Shown: piece by piece, positions 11,221 to 22,219 of the stretch
Numbering within the stretch: the first letter of the stretch is position 1
Layout: each line of letters begins with the position of its first letter
Source: Cristatella mucedo
Taxonomy: Eukaryota > Bryozoa > Phylactolaemata > Cristatellidae
DNA length: 64,000 bases
Reading direction: 5' to 3'
Assembly: GCA_009760855.2 (NCBI GenBank)
Contig: WPIO01000179.1
Location: 159,001-223,000 of the forward strand
Translations under genes and position numbers: made by a program
Notes under the pieces: generated by a model
The model's input: only the letters and a program-made list of their open reading frames with translations
Databases searched by the model: none
What the model was told of the DNA's origin: nothing

Positions 11221-11310
11221 GGCCGAAGTCACGGGCTCGAGCCCCGTGGCACATGTGAAGTACCCGAATAGAAATTCTCTTGGGGCGCTATACAAATGAA
11301 TTATATACAT
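11221..11310 (+). mobile_element. SINE-A fragment, 5' truncated
   Basis: It starts in the B-box region (CACGGGCTCGAGCCCCGTGG) and continues into the LINE-type tail (CTCTTGGGGCGCTATACAAA) and an AT-rich end. The A-box half is missing. Confidence 0.65.
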
Positions 11311-11561
11311 TACCCTTTGAACAAACCGATGTATCGCCTCGATCGTTGTTCTCGGGTGATTCCCGGCAGCAGCTGCGATCGCACCTAACCAACATGCTCA
11401 TAACATGTGCAAGACATTAGCATTTTGGGATTATTAGTTGTTCTGTCATCACTGAAAGCTTCATTATATTTTCAAGTCATTTTGGCAAATTATCCAGATC
11501 AATCATGTAATTAAGGACTTGCAATAGAATTTATTCTATTTTGCCATACCAAGACAGCACA

Positions 11562-11633
11562 GGTTCTATGGTGTAATGGTTAGCACTCTGGACTTTGAAT
11601 CCAGCGATCCGAGTTCAAATCTCGGTAGAACCT
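11562..11633 (+). tRNA. tRNA-Gln (anticodon UUG), second copy
   Basis: The 72-nt sequence is identical to the gene at 9966-10037, with the same acceptor pairing, anticodon TTG and T-arm. It lies 1.6 kb downstream in the same orientation. The flanking sequences differ, so the copies are not a recent large duplication. Confidence 0.96.
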
Positions 11634-11637
11634 CAAC

Positions 11638-11641
11638 TTTT
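11638..11641 (+). terminator. RNA polymerase III T4 terminator
   Basis: Four T residues a few bases after the second tRNA-Gln. Confidence 0.65.
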
Positions 11642-13742
11642 ATCTTCTAGATTTCTATCACTTAACGGTAACTCTGGTTTCAAGTTTTCAATCATTTGAT
11701 TGAAGTCAGGTATACGGAATCAGCTGTTTATGTAGCCAACTGAGCACTTGACTTCCCTTGCAAAACCCAGAAGTGCTCTCAATAGATAGTACACATTGTG
11801 GGCAATACATGTCTAATACTAGCTTATCCCCATGAACAGTTGCAGGAAATGGCAGTGCTGCACTACAAGGCGTGTTTTAGTGTATATTGGCTGAGTGGTG
11901 AAGCACAGCTTAGCTGAAGAAACCGCCCTACTGATGGGCAGAGACTCCATGCAAAGTGACCTGGGTCGATAAGTGTACGAATCTTGAGTAACTTTGTTTT
12001 TAAACTTTTTCTAAGTGAGGCAGGCATTCGCTGTTTTTAAAAGCACTATGCTAATGGAATTCTTTACTCTGATCCTATCATAGAATTTGGCGTATGCTTT
12101 CTGTTGAGTTTTGACAATGCAGCAATGGCTAGCTTCCCTTGCTACATGTTTCCCCCTCATTATTGTCAGCGATAAGTACGCTGACATTCTGCTTGCTCGG
12201 GTCCTTTTTGTTCCTAAATAATGGCTGCAATAGCTCACTGTCTTATTGCTGCAGGTAGAAACCACAGCCCTGTGAAGATTGTGCACGTCCATCGCTTGTT
12301 AAAGGTAGGGGCAGCACGACTTCCGGTTGTTCATGCTTAATGTGGGGGCTTCTAACAAGTAAACTCCGTTGGTCCATCCGGAAGCAGGGAATTGGCGAAA
12401 ATGTCAGTCACCAGTTCGCAAGAAAGCAAAGAAGTTTGCAGTGCAGAAAGCCCAAGCTGCTGGAATGCAATGTCAACTTTTTTAGTAAGACTTTCGATAG
12501 CTTCAACGAGATTAATGATATACTTCTGTAGCGGCTTGCTGGCCTTGGCTGAATTTTATCGCGAACAAGAGCTGTTCGGCGGCGGGCTAGAGCCCCTTTG
12601 TCCTGGAGCAGTGAGCCAGAGAGGAGCGTCAGTGCGGTTAGAGAGGAAGCGCTTAAGAGCAAGCCAGGAAGCTCTGAGACGAGCGGTGGCGATTCGGCCT
12701 TTAGAATTGGTCCGATACCCGCGGAAGCTGCTGATGGATGTTGGCTGGCCTGTAAACCTCCGCCTTCACTCGGTCTAAGAAAGAATCGTCTGGAACCCAT
12801 TCGCCATTCAAGCTGGACAGAGGTGCCCTTCCAGTGGCCTGGGGACGGTATTAATTCCTTAGCGTAATGGGCCAAGGTGTCGGGCCCAATATCACTAAGC
12901 TCTTGCCCCATTGTCTCAGCTAAGTATTTAAGAGGCGAGCGACGCTCGCTCTGGGTCTTTTGTTCTCTTCTGGTCTTGTGTCCGGCTCTGCGCTTCGACG
13001 CCATCGGACTCGTTTCTCTGGAAGCGAGGGAGGAGGGCGGGCTCTCCGCCGACAATGGGCGGAACAGGACAAGACAGCGCTAGGAGGATTCGGTGGACAC
13101 CGCCGAATACGGTCGTATCGCGCCCGAGCTGGCATTCTGTGTTTCTTTTGTGTTATGTGCGTGCGCGCTAGCACGTGGTCTCGGCATAAGGATTCGCCGG
13201 TGCGAGCTAGGCGTAGTTGGCGTGTGTGGAGTCCCAGTTCTCCGGTTAGGGTTTAGGCTCCGGTTCGCGCCCAGTGTGGAGAAGTATAGTGTTGGTGCTG
13301 TTGAAAACGTACGAGGAGTGTGGAGATAAAACTGAGCTAGACGCGCAGCGACTTTGTGCGCTTGCGAATAAAGCTCAGTAAAATCCCCAATTTGTATGTC
13401 TCGCTTTCCAATTCACGCCGCGGACTCACGACCCCCTTTAGTAACGGTAAGCATGGTTAGCACCAGAAACGCTCGTTTTGTGGCGGCCAGCTTATTGCGC
13501 GTGGGCGCGCACCGAACGACATTAGGCGCTAGGTTAAGCCGCTAGGTAAGCGGCAGGTCAAGCCTACTCGGGCGAGCCTTCGGCGTTACACTTCACCCAT
13601 GCTTTATATGCCATATATGACATGAACCACCATTTTAAATATTGTCTGAAAAAGTCAGTTACCTACCATTACTTTTGCATGTATGATTACCGGCAACTCT
13701 ACTATATCATTATCGCGGGTTTTGATGTTGGCATGGCGATAT
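11642..13742. other. No certain gene; CG-rich block near 12.6-13.6 kb
   Basis: The block has long frames on both strands and an AATAAA at 13367-13372 after a GC-rich 400-bp stretch. It could be an LTR or a promoter region. I recognise no motif in it. Confidence 0.35.
12408..13055 (-). CDS. Unrecognised minus-strand open frame (215 codons)
   Basis: A single uninterrupted frame on the minus strand. The first 100 residues are charged (for example a RRAGHKTRREQKTQSERR stretch) and include a KYLAETMGQELSDIGPDTLA segment with a natural composition. The C-terminal third is Leu/Ser-rich and looks less protein-like. I do not recognise a family. It may be the opening exon of a host gene, an ORF of an unknown retroelement, or chance in CG-rich DNA, since the plus strand also has shorter open frames here. 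No splice site or partner exon could be assigned. Confidence 0.2.
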   Translation of the reverse strand: MSAESPPSSLASRETSPMASKRRAGHKTRREQKTQSERRSPLKYLAETMGQELSDIGPDTLAHYAKELIPSPGHWKGTSVQLEWRMGSRRFFLRPSEGGGLQASQHPSAASAGIGPILKAESPPLVSELPGLLLSASSLTALTLLSGSLLQDKGALARRRTALVRDKIQPRPASRYRSISLISLKLSKVLLKKLTLHSSSLGFLHCKLLCFLANW

Positions 13743-13833
13743 TTCTAATCGGGTAACGATTAGCACCAAGGACATTGAATGCAGCTCTGAACTTTAAATC
13801 CACCGATCCTAGTTCAAATATTCGATAAACCTT
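13743..13833 (+). pseudogene. tRNA-Gln pseudogene
   Basis: The parts TTCTAATCGGGTAACGATTA, GCAC, CTGAACTTTAAATCCACCGA and CCTAGTTCAAATATTCGATA follow the order of the intact tRNA-Gln genes at 9966 and 11562. About 20 extra bases lie between D-arm and anticodon arm, with many substitutions. The anticodon loop now reads TTTAA. It cannot fold into a functional tRNA. Confidence 0.65.
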
Positions 13834-14119
13834 GCGGCTTGTGTAGGTCAAAATAGGCGATATGTTATTACTCCTCCTTCGGTCTTTGTAGGTCATGGAT
13901 GCAGCTTTCTAAGAAGGCGCGGATGTTACGTTTATTTAGAGCTGCGAACGTGAAACCCAATTACTATTGTACCCTAGTGTAGGTGAAGCAACGGACATTT
14001 GATATGCCGGGCTGGGCGTCGCCCTTCCCGGAAGGGAAAAGCCTGGGGTTAGCTCCCACAGGCCCGAGGACCTGAACCTGGGACGGCATGCTCGCTCTCT
14101 TTCGGTGGAAGCCCTAGAC

Positions 14120-14885
14120 TGGGGTAATAATAATATAATAATAATGCACTTGGTAAAGCGCTCTCGGAGAACTCAATCTCTCTCTAGGCGCTTTACATTT
14201 GCTGCAAAGGGAAGTGCAATTAAATGGTGAGTAATATCATGCTTGATAAACAAACACAATGAATAACATGGTTAGGGGTGAAATGCACAGGGTCAGCATG
14301 CAAATGTGGTTAGTGGCAGAATGCACAGTGCCAGCACGCATAAGCACATGAAAGACGAATCACAGGTGCCCACTAGATGCTCTCCTAAATAGGTGTGTTT
14401 TCAAGTTCCTTTTAAATGTGGTCAGGTCAGGGGATGTTCTGACGCAAGTCGGGAGGAAGTTACAGGCTTTAGGAGCATACCAACTAAATGCACGGTCTCC
14501 AAAGGATTTGAGGTTTGTACGAGGTATTTGTAGACTGTTGGATTCCGAAAAGCGGGTGGTACGATGCTTGGCCCGATGTGGGAGTATATCTGAGAGATTG
14601 GCTGGAGCCAAAGAATGAAGTGACCTAAAAGTGAGCGACAAAACCTTGAAGTCAATCCGTTGCTTGACTGGTAGCCAGTGCAGGTCGGCAAGAAGTGGAG
14701 TAATGTGGTAACTGCGACGCTCATGACAGACAAGCCTAGCTGCAGAGTTTTGCACCAGCTGCAATCGCCTGATCGCACATGCTGGTAGGCCAGTAAGCAG
14801 TGAGTTGCAGAAGTCGAGACGGGATGTCACGAATGCATGGACCAACTTGGACGTGGTATCCTTATCTAAACAAGCCCAAATTTTA
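14120..14885 (-). mobile_element. LINE-B, 5'-truncated copy with 3' tail
   Basis: The minus strand encodes the C-terminal end of a CR1/L2-like ORF2. It has a FVTSRLDFCNSLLTGLP segment, then WLPVKQRIDFKVLSLTFRSL, then KSFGDRAFSWYAPKACNFLP, and ends in a KRNLKTHLF-like motif. This 161-codon stretch is uninterrupted. Downstream (to the left) lies the noncoding 3' part with a conserved hairpin, reading AAGCGCTCTCGGAGAACTCA on the plus strand, and an ATT-rich end. The catalytic RT domain is missing. This is the best-preserved LINE-B end in the window and was used to recognise the other copies. Confidence 0.88.
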
Positions 14886-14904
14886 GGGTAGTCGTTTACT
14901 TGGA

Positions 14905-15280
14905 TTATCCAAGAGTTACTCAGCTAGCCGGATCTTTGATGGCGTACGCTTGGACCCTTGGGACGGAGTCAGTACACCGGCTGAAGTCAGTGCCTCAGTC
15001 GGCTTCAGCAGACTGTAGTCTGCTGAAGCCGACTGAGGCACTGACACGTGTGTTCGCGCATGCGGCCATGTGTCTTGCGCCTCTATAGCTTTCTTTGTAT
15101 AGGATCCTCCTATACACTTATCTAGTCGCCCTTTGTGTAGCGAATGCGTGTATATTATATAAAGTGTTTGGTCGATCACCAGTAAACTACCGATGCTAGA
15201 GGTCCCGCGTAACGACCATGAACGGGTAAAGATGTAGGGAAGATAGCGGAATTAACTAGCACGAGGGGAACGCGGCTACA
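14905..15280 (+). mobile_element. 5' LTR of a Ty3/gypsy-like element
   Basis: This segment aligns along its length with the inverted copy at 18431-18812, and both end in CGGCTACA. It holds a TATA-like TATATTATATAAAG at 15151. It is directly followed by TGGTGACCCAGACG (15284), a plausible primer-binding site, and then by a gag-like frame. The left boundary is estimated from the alignment. A perfect palindrome (14986-15045) is present in this copy only. Confidence 0.62.
14986..15045. repeat. Perfect palindrome, 29-bp arms, 2-bp spacer
   Basis: The arm at 14986-15014 is the exact reverse complement of 15017-15045, with GT between. The related LTR at 18431-18812 carries only one arm's worth of sequence, so the other was gained here as an inverted local duplication. 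Confidence 0.93.
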
Positions 15281-15924
15281 TTTTGGTGACCCAGACGTTA
15301 CCAACATTTTAGCAACCTTCTTGATATTTGCAGCGTGTAGTTCGTATGTACGTATGTATGTGTAGTTCGTATGTACGTATGTATGTATATATTGTATGCC
15401 GGTACCTGAGTTGTGACCGTAAGGTCAAGGGAGCGTGTAGTTCGTATGTATGTATTGTATGTCTGATAAGCCACTGGTGAGCTGTAAGAAGCACCACCGA
15501 GAGGGGCCGGTGCACAGCTGTGGTCCGCCTGTGATGTGGTATGGACACAGGCCGGTAACCAGCTGGTGGCCAGATGGTGGATTCACCATCAGGGTCGGCT
15601 AGTGCACCGTTGTGGTCGATGAGTCATCGGAGTCGACCAGGGGAGGGCAGTCGTGTGAGGGCAGGGGCTGAGGGGAGCCGTGTGCTCTTGGGCTCCGTGT
15701 GTTGGGAATAAACTGTCGGTGTTGGGCATCGGCTGGCTCTCTGCTGTGCAACCAAACTACACAGCTTATGTTTTTATATGGGTCGTTTTACTTGTATCTT
15801 ATATTCGTAGATAGTGACCAGTATTCATATCATGCCACGAGTTAAGGGGTTTCTGTGGTGGAATTTGAATGGTCAACATAGTCGCATGAGGGAGGGATAG
15901 GACAGGCATAGAACCCATGCAGTA
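15281..15924 (+). other. LTR-element leader with tandem repeats
   Basis: Untranslated leader between LTR and gag. A short satellite based on GTAGTTCGTATGTACGTATG recurs at about 15337, 15362 and 15437. An AATAAA lies near 15709. No coding sequence is evident. Confidence 0.4.
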
Positions 15925-17096
15925 ATGTCCGACAGTGATTATCCCAGCTATCCAATAGATCAAGAGGTGTATTATCTGCCACAGCCCGACAAAGTGTCGT
16001 GTGATGAAGACTCTTTAGAAGCAGGGACTCAAGTTGGGTACGAGCACGAAAGACTAGTGAATTGGCACCGACTTGGGCACCAAGGTTATTCCCAGCTAAC
16101 GCCGGATACGGATCTTGGTGGGGTCACAGTCGTGAGAGCTCTACAAGTCTCTGAGCCCCTAGCTACACCACGTGAGCATCTTGCTGCTGCTGCTGACGCC
16201 TGGCCAGCGGGTTGTGCCAGCACCCCTGCAGTCAGACAACTGACGCCGATAACCAGCCAGCTGCAGATGAGCGTTGGCCAAGAGCCGCCGTGCGTCCCGT
16301 GCACTCCAGGCCTAGTAGTTCCACTAAAGGGCTTTAGCGATTGTGGAAGCGAATCGTTCAAGAACTGGTAAAAGCGATTCTGTGTACTGGCGAGGGGCTG
16401 TGGGTGGACTAGCGATATCCAGTGGGATAAACTAGGGTTGTTTTTTGAGGGCAGGGCGACAAGGATGTTCATCAGAGCGACAGAGTCGCTGGGTAGCTAC
16501 TATATCTTTGAGCAGCTGGTAGAAGCCCCGTGGGCAGTTTTTGAACTGAGTGGATGGCAGGAGGCTGCTAGAATGCGCTTGTGTGCCAAACAACAATTAT
16601 CGCAGCAAAGTGTGTATGAATTTTATTAATGCAACTTAAAGGATGCAGGAATGGCGTACCCTACGATGGCCGCTGCCGACCTCGACGGAGTACTGCTTCC
16701 GATTTTTATGCGTGGCTTAAACCCACGGCTAGCACGTGTTTCACCGTGGGTTTCACAGCTTGAACGAAAATCTGCTATATGCCGAGCGTTGCAAAGAGCT
16801 TGAGAGGCAGAAACAGGTTGGCAGGTGGGGTGGCAGGCCCATGGTAGGGCAATCCAGTGGCATGGGCCAACATGAAACCGGTACCACTATGGTGAGCCCT
16901 TGTGAGCAACTCCTGTCATCCCAGTTCCAGAGCCTTTGTGACATCGAGGCTAGGCTTGAATCAAGAGAAGTTTCGACCAGTCTTGGGGGCGGTCGTGGTG
17001 GGAGACCGGACGATATCTATACCGACGATAGACGGCCGATTCGTCGACGATGCAAGCAGCCTGGCCATATAGAGCAGCAATGCAGGCAGCAGGAAT
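15925..17096 (+). pseudogene. Gag pseudogene of a Ty3/gypsy-like retroelement
   Basis: Reading through frameshifts, 16340-16640 gives a capsid-like series: SFKNW, FCVLARGCGW, QWDKLGLFFEGRATRMF and a QQLSQQSVYEFY ending, the usual pattern before the nucleocapsid. Near 17030-17090 is RRRCKQPGHIEQQCRQQE, a CCHC zinc-knuckle remnant. It keeps Cys-x4-His-x4-Cys, but the first Cys position is Arg. The N-terminal 148 codons (15925-16371) are open but low in recognisable motifs. At least two frameshifts or stops separate the parts, so it is inactive. It lies between the LTR and the protease remnant in the expected order. Confidence 0.7.
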
Positions 17097-17289
17097 AGGC
17101 TCAGATTCGCAGCAGGCCGGCTACGGGGCTTCCACGTGTTGCTGCCTGCCTGCGAGCAATAACCCATGTTGGGGCTGCCGGGGGTCATACGGGGCTGGGA
17201 AAACCCAATCCAGACGGAGCACGAGCTGGCCGAGAGCCCCCATAGCCCAACGGTTTGACTAGCACCGGTGCCGCAGGTCGGAGCAACGC

Positions 17290-17880
17290 TCGGCGCTCGA
17301 GATACTCATCATCGCAGGCATTCTCACCACGGCGTTGGACCTGCAAACAGATGGCCGTAACATAGCTGCCCTTCTGGATTCCGGTGCCGAAATCTCATTA
17401 GTTGATGCAAAGTATACTATAGCCTGGGGCGTGAGATTGAAGAAGTCCACCATGAAAGCCGTCGGGGTGACCGGGGCACCGCTAGAGATCCTAGGCACAG
17501 CCAGTGTCCTGATCACAATGGCAAAATTGGTAAGGAGGCACATAGTGCATATGGCTGAAGGCAGCTCGCTTCCAGTGCTACAAGGGACCGACTTCATCAG
17601 GAAACTTCCCCTTTTACTCTGGACTATGAGAAAGGTGTAGCAACTATCGGGACTTGAACAATAAATCTGAGGAGCAACCGCTCTTGTGACCCACCTGAGG
17701 TTGATGTGCCTGTGCCAGATGACCTAGATATTGCACCTAGGTGCGAGCAGTTGTTCAAATGTCCCGTGACAGCTGCAATAGATAGTGAGTGGCTCTTCGA
17801 GCCCAACGAATGGAGGCTGGCAGGGCTGGGTCGGGCGGCAGCTAGGGTACACTATGACTTGGATTTAAGTCAACAATCAT
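17290..17880 (+). pseudogene. Retroviral-type aspartic protease fragment
   Basis: An open frame at 17335-17640 contains the active-site motif AALLDSGAEISLVDAKYT (Asp-Ser-Gly-Ala) and a later VLQGTDFIRKLP segment, as in the protease of Ty3/gypsy Pol. The frame then shifts; a weaker related stretch runs to about 17880. No reverse transcriptase, RNase H or integrase follows, so the element is truncated after protease. Confidence 0.78.
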
Positions 17881-18257
17881 AACAAGTAATGGAAAAAGAA
17901 GAAACAAGCCATCATTGTACTTGGAGAATTCCGTGAATCATGGCGGCTGATGCACGCTGGAAGAGGGACTCAGGTACAACTTCAAAAATATACCCGCTTC
18001 CGTATTGGACTTGGGGGTGGCACCTTAGTTCCTTCAGCACAAATGAAACATGAAATTAAATTTCTTACGTATCAATCTAACCTGTCTGGCTACAATTTTA
18101 AGGACTGGGTGTAGAATCCATAAGCTTTCGTCACAGCGCTTGTACAATTTTGCTTCAATATTCCACTCAAAAGTAAAACGAATGAAGTGCCGATCAATGA
18201 GAATAGATGCACCCGTGTCGTAACAGACTGGCGAGAAGCTGATAACCAGCCTTCGTT

Positions 18258-18356
18258 CAAAATAATAGTACAATTCCAAAATAATAGTACAATTCCAAAA
18301 TAATAGTACAATTCCAAAATAATAGTACAATTCCAAAATAATAGTACAATTCCAAA
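18258..18356. repeat. 19-bp tandem repeat, about 5 copies
   Basis: The unit AAAATAATAGTACAATTCC is repeated five times with almost no divergence. It has no stops in some minus frames, which creates false repetitive open frames. Confidence 0.95.
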
Positions 18357-18430
18357 ATTTGCATTGTACTCTAATAGAACTGAACCTTTTCTAGGCGTTG
18401 CACAAATGCTGGAAAAGAAGCATGTCAACT

Positions 18431-18812
18431 TGTAGCCGAGTTCCAGGGGTCAGAGGCTAGTAGGGGTAGAGCCAAACCCCGCCATATTCCAAACCCCGCC
18501 ATACTCCGGCCACGCTGCCGCTCGCCATGCCGATGAGCTAGGGTAAGACGAGCGGCAGTCAGGTTAAACCACTTTATAATACCGCATGCACCAAAAACAA
18601 CAGGGGAACTAAACAAGTCTACAGGGAGGGTCCTATACACAATACACTATGGGGGCGCAGGACGACGCAGCAAGCGCGAACAAACGTGTTAGTTTGTCAG
18701 TCGGCTTCCGCAGTCCTGTCGTTGTACCGACTCCGAATCCAACAGTACGAGCGTACGCCGTCCAAAACCCGGCTGGCTGAGTAACTGCTTGGCTAGTCCG
18801 AGTCGACAACCA
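18431..18812 (-). mobile_element. Related LTR in opposite orientation
   Basis: Its reverse complement matches the LTR at 14905-15280, including GTTACTCAGCCAGCCGG, GGCGTACGCT, AGCCGACTGA, TTGTTCGCGC, the GTGTATAGGA block and a TATA-like ATTATAAAGTGG (18569-18582). It ends in CGGCTACA. The two copies are about 380 bp each. As they are inverted relative to each other, they are not the two ends of one element; this is probably a solo LTR. A short GC tandem, TATGGCGGGGTTTGG twice, lies inside. Confidence 0.55.
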
Positions 18813-19209
18813 CCACAGTCGAGAGCTTCCACCGAAAGACGCCAACACACGGGGGGGGGGTGGGGAGTCACGAACACGCAACGCGGGGAACGCGGAATAT
18901 ACAAGTCTCAAGAACGAGCGAGCTATCCAGCTCGGCTCGGGCCTTGGGTACTCGTTCCCTTGCGTGCGTAGCAGCATCGCCGGAGCACGCTTGCAACCAT
19001 CCAGGTGCATAACTCGGCGAGACCGGGAGCCTCCAACACCACGACTTACTCGGCCAGCTTCTCCTACCCAAGAGCCACGGTGACCTCACGTCACCACGCA
19101 TGCCGTAGGTCCGACCCCGGCCTAGCCGGTGACCCTAACCCTCATTATAGCCGTCCGGTCCCAGCCAACCGAACCCAGCCTGGGTAAAAACTGAATATTG
19201 ATCGAGCAA
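18813..19209. other. No gene recognised
   Basis: GC-rich sequence with overlapping short frames on both strands. It may be an extension of the neighbouring LTR or another LTR. Confidence 0.35.
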
Positions 19210-19740
19210 ACCATTTCTGCATGCACACGATCACAAAGGACAATTCTCACGGACTGACTAAATGCTGTACGAAACTGGTGGCTTCAGGCTCGTTTTGAAT
19301 ATCAACAATCAGGATTTGTCGTATGTCAGTCGGAGTTAAGCTCTGAAAGTACGGATAATGTAAGACGCGGTCTCCAAAGAACTTTAGGTTGATTATTGAT
19401 TCACGTTAGCCGGCTGTAGGATGGTAAACCTGGGGCGTACGTAATTTTGGTCGAGCGAGAAATAAGTTTGAGTAATAGAATCAAGGGACCTTAAAATCGG
19501 TGACTGGACCTTGGAGTCGATACGTGGCCCGATGCCAGTTGTCGCTTGACGAAAGTTGTAAGTGCAGATCTGCGAAAAATGGTGAACTGCAGCAGTCACG
19601 ACGCTCGTAATAAACATGACCAGCTGCTGAGTTAAGCACCTATGCAAACGTCTTATTACTCAAGCAAAGCATACCTGCAATCTGAGATTGCTAAAGTCTA
19701 GGTCGAATGTCATAAAGGCATTTACTGAGTTGGTACGATT
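19210..19740 (-). mobile_element. Highly diverged LINE-B
   Basis: CGCGGTCTCCAAAGAACTTT, GGTGACTGGACCTTGGAGTC and the ACGACGCTCGTAATAAACAT region follow the order of LINE-B (compare 14490-14730) with many changes. No open frame remains. Confidence 0.55.
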
Positions 19741-20490
19741 GCCGTGAGATCTACATTTGTCGTTTCTAATATCGTGAGAGGCTCCACTGAAAAATGTCTA
19801 TCTACCTTCAGTTTTAGGGATAAGGTCTCGGCCATTTTGGAATAAGTATGTGATTGGTAACTCCACGTCACGCGTATGAAAGCACAGATCGTCGGGCTTG
19901 CCACATGAGAGCATTTCCCAGGGTATACGTCTGATTTTTGTTTACATTGCGGCAGCCGTGAGAGAAAGCGTACCAATCTGTAAGAGTCGGCGGAAAATCG
20001 TAGCCAGTTTGTCAATATTTTTGGCAACTTTACAAATTGCAAGCAAAGCCGAATTCTGACACCTCATTGAGTTTTGAAACTGCGAGGAGGGCTGTAAATA
20101 AACCAAAATCCGCTGCTGGATCTTGGCTTGTGGCTCGATGTGAAACTATGTCGGCAATCAGCCCCACTGCAGACCTACATTCGTTTCTTCGGTGATTGAT
20201 TAGGCGATCAGAATATATCCATGTTATCATCATTAACCAGTTAATATGCTTCCTTTTAGCCTATTTAAAGTGCAGGAGGAGATTTTGTTTTCTCAAGACA
20301 CTGTACATTGCAATATTGTTATTGCTGCCGCTTGAAAGGACTGCCTAGCTGAACAGCGCCAGCAATGCATTTCCTTGTCTGGTCTCATACGAGGGTTAAA
20401 AATTAGAAGGAACCCGCGGCGATGTACATATAGATGGTCATTCTGATGCCTTCTTATTTTGCTTAGCAAAATTGATTAGAAATTTTTTCC
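19741..20490. other. No gene recognised
   Basis: Only chance-length frames. An isolated 106-codon minus-strand frame (19722-20042) has no recognisable motif. Confidence 0.45.
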
Positions 20491-20497
20491 AACTTAG

Positions 20498-21020
20498 ATG
20501 ATTCGGTCGCTCACTTTTAGGTCCCTTCATTCTATGGCTCCAGCCTATCTCTCAGATATACTACCCCATCAGGCCAAGCATCGTACCACCCGCTTTTCGG
20601 AATCCAACAGTCTACAAATACCTCGTATAAATCTCAAATCATTTGGAGACCGTGCATTTAGTTCGTATGCTTCCAAAGCCTGAAACTCATTCCTGACTTG
20701 CATCACAGCATCCCCTGACTTGACCACATTTAAAAAGAACTTAAAAACACCTATTTAGGACATCATTTAGTGGGTCCCTGTGATTCGTCCTTCATGTGCT
20801 TATGCGTGCTGACACTGTGCATGCTCCACTAACCACATTTGCATGCTGACCCTGTGCATGTCACCCCTAACCATGTTATTCATTTTGTTTGTTTATCAAG
20901 CATGATTTTACTGACCATTCAATTGCATTTCCCTTTGCAGCAAATGTAAAGCGCCTATAAAGAGATTAAGTTCTCTGAGGGTGCTTTATCAAGTGCGTTA
21001 TTATTATTATTATTATTATT
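20498..21020 (+). mobile_element. LINE-B 3' end with (ATT)n tail
   Basis: It encodes LTFRSLHSMAPAYLSDILPH, then TTRFSESNSLQIPRINLKSF, then DRAFSSYASKA before a stop. The noncoding 3' part contains the hairpin tail AAAGCGCCTATAAAGAGATT and CTGAGGGTGCTTTATC, followed by (ATT)n to about 21020. It is severely 5' truncated. Confidence 0.85.
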
Positions 21021-21939
21021 GGCCCATAGACTGTGCAGCAGCTTTTTAGGGTCATTTGAAGGCTTTGTTGTTCCGGGCTGCTAATGGAATCTCTGTTTGG
21101 ACGTGACGCGAGTAGTGGTAGAAGGGAAGCTCGAAGGACAAAACGAAATCTAATGTCTAAAAATAAAACCAAGATACGCACAGCAAGATATTCAATCCCT
21201 CGGAGATAGTTTATGTGGTCAAGCCTCTCGAAGCCGCTCTATCTTGTTTTTTATGAAAGTAAATCCTGGCACGAATCAAACAGGAACTTGCTATAATCTG
21301 GCTTGGTATCTTTCTTCTACTCAATTAATCGTGGCGGTTTCGCCAAACTTAGCTAGCGAATGGCCACAATAATATACGTATATATACATGTATATTATTT
21401 TATTATATGTAATTTTGAGCAACCATGCGACCTTCAACCTCCTCGAAGACAGTGCAGCTGACATCCTAGCACCGTGATATCTCTGCCTATTGAACTCAGA
21501 TAGCCCGAGGAAAAACTTAGCCAGTAAGCTGAAATTCTCACGGTATGCAATACGTCAGTCTTTGGTGATGGTGCCGGCAGGTTGATTTCTGTTTCTGCAT
21601 TGGCAAGGCCTTGTTCAATGCCCTTGGATGGGAAGAGATAAATCTGGTGAGAAATTTCAATTCATCCGGCATTTTCCTACACCAGTGTGCGTGCAGATGT
21701 TTTGACACCGTGGCAGAAACCGCTTATGGCGGGCGGATTTCATGCTCGTCAGTCGTAGGTACGAGCCCTAATATCTGATCGATATGTCGATATGTGAACA
21801 TTCCACGTGTCAGTCGAGTGGACGAATAATTTGATGACAAGACCGAATGAGATTGCAGTGGCACTGAGAAAGCTGCGAGCTTTGTCTAGAGTCACTTGCC
21901 TGAGGTCTGAGACTGAATCCAGAGTGCTGAACTAGGTGC
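21021..21939. other. No gene recognised
   Basis: AT-rich in part (a TATATAC-type stretch near 21370-21410). No coding, tRNA or repeat motif recognised. Confidence 0.45.
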
Positions 21940-22160
21940 AGCCGGAAGTTCTTTTCAAAGCTAGTCTACTCTGGCGTTTAAAGCTAGCAGTATTCCCAAT
22001 CAGTCGTGGCCTCACGGTCACGACTGAAGCGCTCATTGCTGTACGTCTCAAAATGGTCTCTTTATTTAATAGCTATTATTGGCCAAAAGTTTGGAACTCA
22101 TTCCATGGTGCGATCACAACCGGAAATGACTTGCATTCTTTAAATTTCAGCTAAAGATGC
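21940..22160 (+). mobile_element. Old LINE fragment
   Basis: Plus translation near 22080 gives YYWPKVWNSFHGAITTGNDLHS, the W-N-S-hydrophobic motif of the LINE ORF2 C-terminus. Confidence 0.45.
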
Positions 22161-22219
22161 ATACCTCTGGGAAAAGTGATTAAGGTCCATGGAATAGCAT
22201 GTCACTTTTATGCTAAAGA

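Noticed and set aside
13990-14110. Possible tRNA-derived SINE (minus-strand B-box-like GGTTCAGGTCC)
   Set aside because: No A-box or tail match to SINE-A or SINE-B and only one copy seen.
18034-18428. Repetitive minus-strand frames of hydrophobic YYYFGIVLLFWN type
   Set aside because: Products of the 19-bp tandem repeat; no start or domain support.
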